From Bacteroidales bacterium (GTDB taxonomy: Bacteria; Bacteroidota; Bacteroidia; Bacteroidales; F082): 7,592 nucleotides of DNA. The notes under the pieces are model-generated. The model did no database searches. It saw nothing but the letters and a program-made list of their open reading frames with translations, and had not been told where the DNA came from. Shown here piece by piece: positions 6,174 to 7,592 of this stretch (position 1 is its first letter; each line of letters opens with the position of its first letter). The stretch lies in assembly GCA_024762735.1 (NCBI GenBank), contig JANTGU010000102.1, forward strand, positions 1 through 7,592, read 5' to 3'. Both the position numbers and the translations under genes were made by a program.

Positions 6174-6644
6174 CTACACCCTTAAAGTAGCTTTAAGCCG
6201 CAACGGGTTTAACAGCAGATCCAGGGCATCATTTATACTCGTTAACACAATATCTGCCCTTTGCCATGTTTTAACGGCGGCGCCTTCCTGTTGCATGACC
6301 ACCATCCCCAGCGCTGCATTTTCCAGCATCAGCACATCATTTAGCCCATTGCCAATAGCCACTACCTGCTTTTCGCCAAGGATTTTAATGAAATCGGCTT
6401 TTTGTTGCTGCTGGCTTCCTTTTTCCAGAACCGTTAACTGGCAGTTGATATTTTTCAGGTTTTCGGCAGCTTTACCAAAGGTGTCGGCAGTAACCACATA
6501 AATGGCCAGTTTTTCTGCCAATAGGTTTAGGCGTTCCTCAACACCTTGAATCAGGTTACCGTCCACAGCCAGGGTACCATTGTAATCGAGCACCAGATGA
6601 CTAAGATGAAGTGCCTCTTGCCCGGGAATATCAAGGGTTAACAT
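6174..6644 (-). CDS. small HAD-superfamily protein, soluble P-type ATPase-like
   Basis: The 156-residue protein is a bare HAD core without a cap insert, similar in size and motifs to the group called soluble P-type ATPase (COG4087). Motif I is L-D-Y-N-G-T-L with the nucleophile Asp20 (codon 6585-6587); motif II is V-T-A-D with Thr52; motif III is probably Lys82 in Q-K-A-D-F; motif IV is I-G-N-G-L-N-D with Asp103. The second Asp of motif I, the general acid/base of most HAD phosphatases, is Asn22, and the first Asp of motif IV is Asn99. It probably forms an aspartyl-phosphate, but substrate and role are unknown. There is no signal peptide or membrane segment. It lies 33 bases downstream of the alpha/beta hydrolase gene on the same strand, so the two may share a transcript; no promoter pattern is visible in the gap. 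I see no metal transporter nearby. Confidence 0.82.
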   Translation of the reverse strand: MLTLDIPGQEALHLSHLVLDYNGTLAVDGNLIQGVEERLNLLAEKLAIYVVTADTFGKAAENLKNINCQLTVLEKGSQQQQKADFIKILGEKQVVAIGNGLNDVLMLENAALGMVVMQQEGAAVKTWQRADIVLTSINDALDLLLNPLRLKATLRV

Positions 6645-6677
6645 GGTTTTATTTTTTTGATTCTTATTTGTTCAGAT

Positions 6678-7592
6678 TTAGTTATTGAAAAAACCGGCGG
6701 CACTCTCAAAGGTTTCTTCAAAACTACGGGTTACATCCTCTTCATACTTGGTACCCACCGGAAAAGGGTTTTCATGAGTATAAGGATACGGGAAATCTTT
6801 TACTTCTACCGGAACCGGGATGTTACGGGCAACGCCTTTTAAAGTGTTAATTACTTCGTAATAAGGGATAACCTGGTCGTTTTCCAACGTGATGGCCATC
6901 ATACGGTCACTCAACTTTTGGAACAACGATTCGCGGTAAGCCCGTTTTTTACCGTAGTTGAGCATCAGGCTCAGGTGCACGCCTTCCGCGTGTTCTTCCA
7001 TATAATGTTTCAGCCGGGGATTGTTGGCTTTATGACTTTCAAAATGTTCGATTAGGTAAGAGTATAACGCTACATTGGCTTTGCTGTCGATAATAAATTT
7101 TGATACGGGTGATAACCGGTTAAACACAGCACCCCCGGTAAACATGCAGAGTCTGGTGTTATCGAAAAAGCCTTTGGGGTTGGTCATTATTAATATTTCC
7201 GACAGAAGTGCCCCTATGGAATAGGCAAACATATCGAAATTGGTTTTTGGCAACAGAAAGGGTATTTTGTTTGATCTGGTGGTTTCTAGAAACGAAATTA
7301 CATCTTCGTAACTTTGTAACCCCGACCATATAAAACGTTGCGGGCGGGTATGCAGCCTGCTGCTAATGGCAACATTCGACAGGGTGGATTGCTGCACGTC
7401 CGGAAACATCCGCTTTCTTATCTTACTTAACTCGTACATTTCATACTTACTGCTCCAAAGATGTGGCGCACGATTCATATGGAATGCCAATGGAAATAAA
7501 ATAACGGCCTGCTCCGTTGCCTCCGACAGAAATTTTGCCCAGGGATAATATTTTTCCCACGATTTTTCATTAAAACCATGAAACAAGAAAAT
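6678..7592 (-). CDS. alpha/beta hydrolase of the DUF6051 type, 5' end cut off by the window
   Basis: The frame stays open to the right edge (last codons inward read I-F-L-F-H-G), so the TTG at 7584-7586 is an internal Leu and the start is missing. Numbering from the first visible codon, the fold markers are a beta strand ending in H-G-F-N (oxyanion region, 5-8), F-P-L-A-F-H-M-N-R-A-P (33-43), the nucleophile elbow A-Y-S-I-G with Ser125 (codon 7218-7220), Asp239 in E-N-D-Q-V-I-P (codon 6876-6878) and His273 in Y-T-H-E-N-P-F-P (codon 6774-6776). Together they make a complete Ser-Asp-His triad in the expected order. I assign DUF6051 from memory of the H-G-x-N and H-M-N-R-A-P motifs. Its substrate is unknown; esterase or lipase-like activity is only a class guess. 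It is followed by the HAD gene 33 bases on. Whether it is exported cannot be judged without the N-terminus. Confidence 0.75.
   Translation of the reverse strand: MFLFHGFNEKSWEKYYPWAKFLSEATEQAVILFPLAFHMNRAPHLWSSKYEMYELSKIRKRMFPDVQQSTLSNVAISSRLHTRPQRFIWSGLQSYEDVISFLETTRSNKIPFLLPKTNFDMFAYSIGALLSEILIMTNPKGFFDNTRLCMFTGGAVFNRLSPVSKFIIDSKANVALYSYLIEHFESHKANNPRLKHYMEEHAEGVHLSLMLNYGKKRAYRESLFQKLSDRMMAITLENDQVIPYYEVINTLKGVARNIPVPVEVKDFPYPYTHENPFPVGTKYEEDVTRSFEETFESAAGFFNN

Noticed and set aside
6115..6501. A 128-residue + strand frame starting just after the peroxiredoxin
   Set aside because: It runs through the terminator hairpin and lies antisense to the HAD gene, whose motifs are clear. Its translation is Ser/Cys/Phe-rich with no family likeness.
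7584..7586. TTG as the start codon of the alpha/beta hydrolase
   Set aside because: The frame continues to the window edge with a hydrophobic strand leading into H-G-F-N, as expected inside an alpha/beta hydrolase.

Overview
The window looks like a stretch of Bacteroidota chromosome. The evidence is AT-leaning intergenic DNA without Shine-Dalgarno sequences, two good matches to the Bacteroidota promoter pattern (TTTG, about 20 bases, TAnnTTTG), an FG-GAP/VCBS surface-type protein, a methylmalonyl-CoA epimerase and a DUF6051-like hydrolase. A marine or anaerobic Bacteroidia member is my guess; the order cannot be fixed from this sequence. No mobile element, CRISPR array, tRNA or rRNA is visible, and most of the region is ordinary housekeeping and stress-response DNA.

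Layout, left to right. Positions 1-1218 hold the 3' part of a + strand gene for a secreted-type FG-GAP/VCBS repeat protein, with five complete calcium-loop repeats spaced about 51 residues apart and an unrecognised C-terminal domain. It converges on a - strand series that reads, in transcription order, oxyR (5028-4087), a membrane-anchored penicillin-acylase-family Ntn hydrolase (4049-1659) and methylmalonyl-CoA epimerase (1647-1243). The gaps are 37 and 11 bases, so cotranscription is plausible, although a good promoter -7 element lies in the 37-base gap and could give the acylase and epimerase their own start.

Divergent from oxyR, across a 412-base intergenic region, is a strict 1-Cys peroxiredoxin of the Prx6 type (5441-6100), followed by a strong intrinsic terminator. 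That intergenic region holds a compound palindromic repeat, an exact ATAG-N7-CTAT dyad resembling an OxyR half-operator, a promoter for the peroxiredoxin that fits consensus fully, and a possible oxyR-directed -7 element overlapping the dyad. The simplest reading is that OxyR senses peroxide through Cys200/Cys209, activates the peroxiredoxin gene and may repress itself from the same site.

Beyond the terminator, a second - strand pair reads inward from the right edge: a 5'-truncated alpha/beta hydrolase of the DUF6051 type (7592-6678) and a small stand-alone HAD protein resembling the phosphorylation domain of P-type ATPases (6644-6174). I found no clear undescribed system. The items most worth a second look are the regulatory layout between oxyR and the peroxiredoxin, the nested palindrome, the C-terminal domain of the FG-GAP protein and the Asn-substituted HAD protein.
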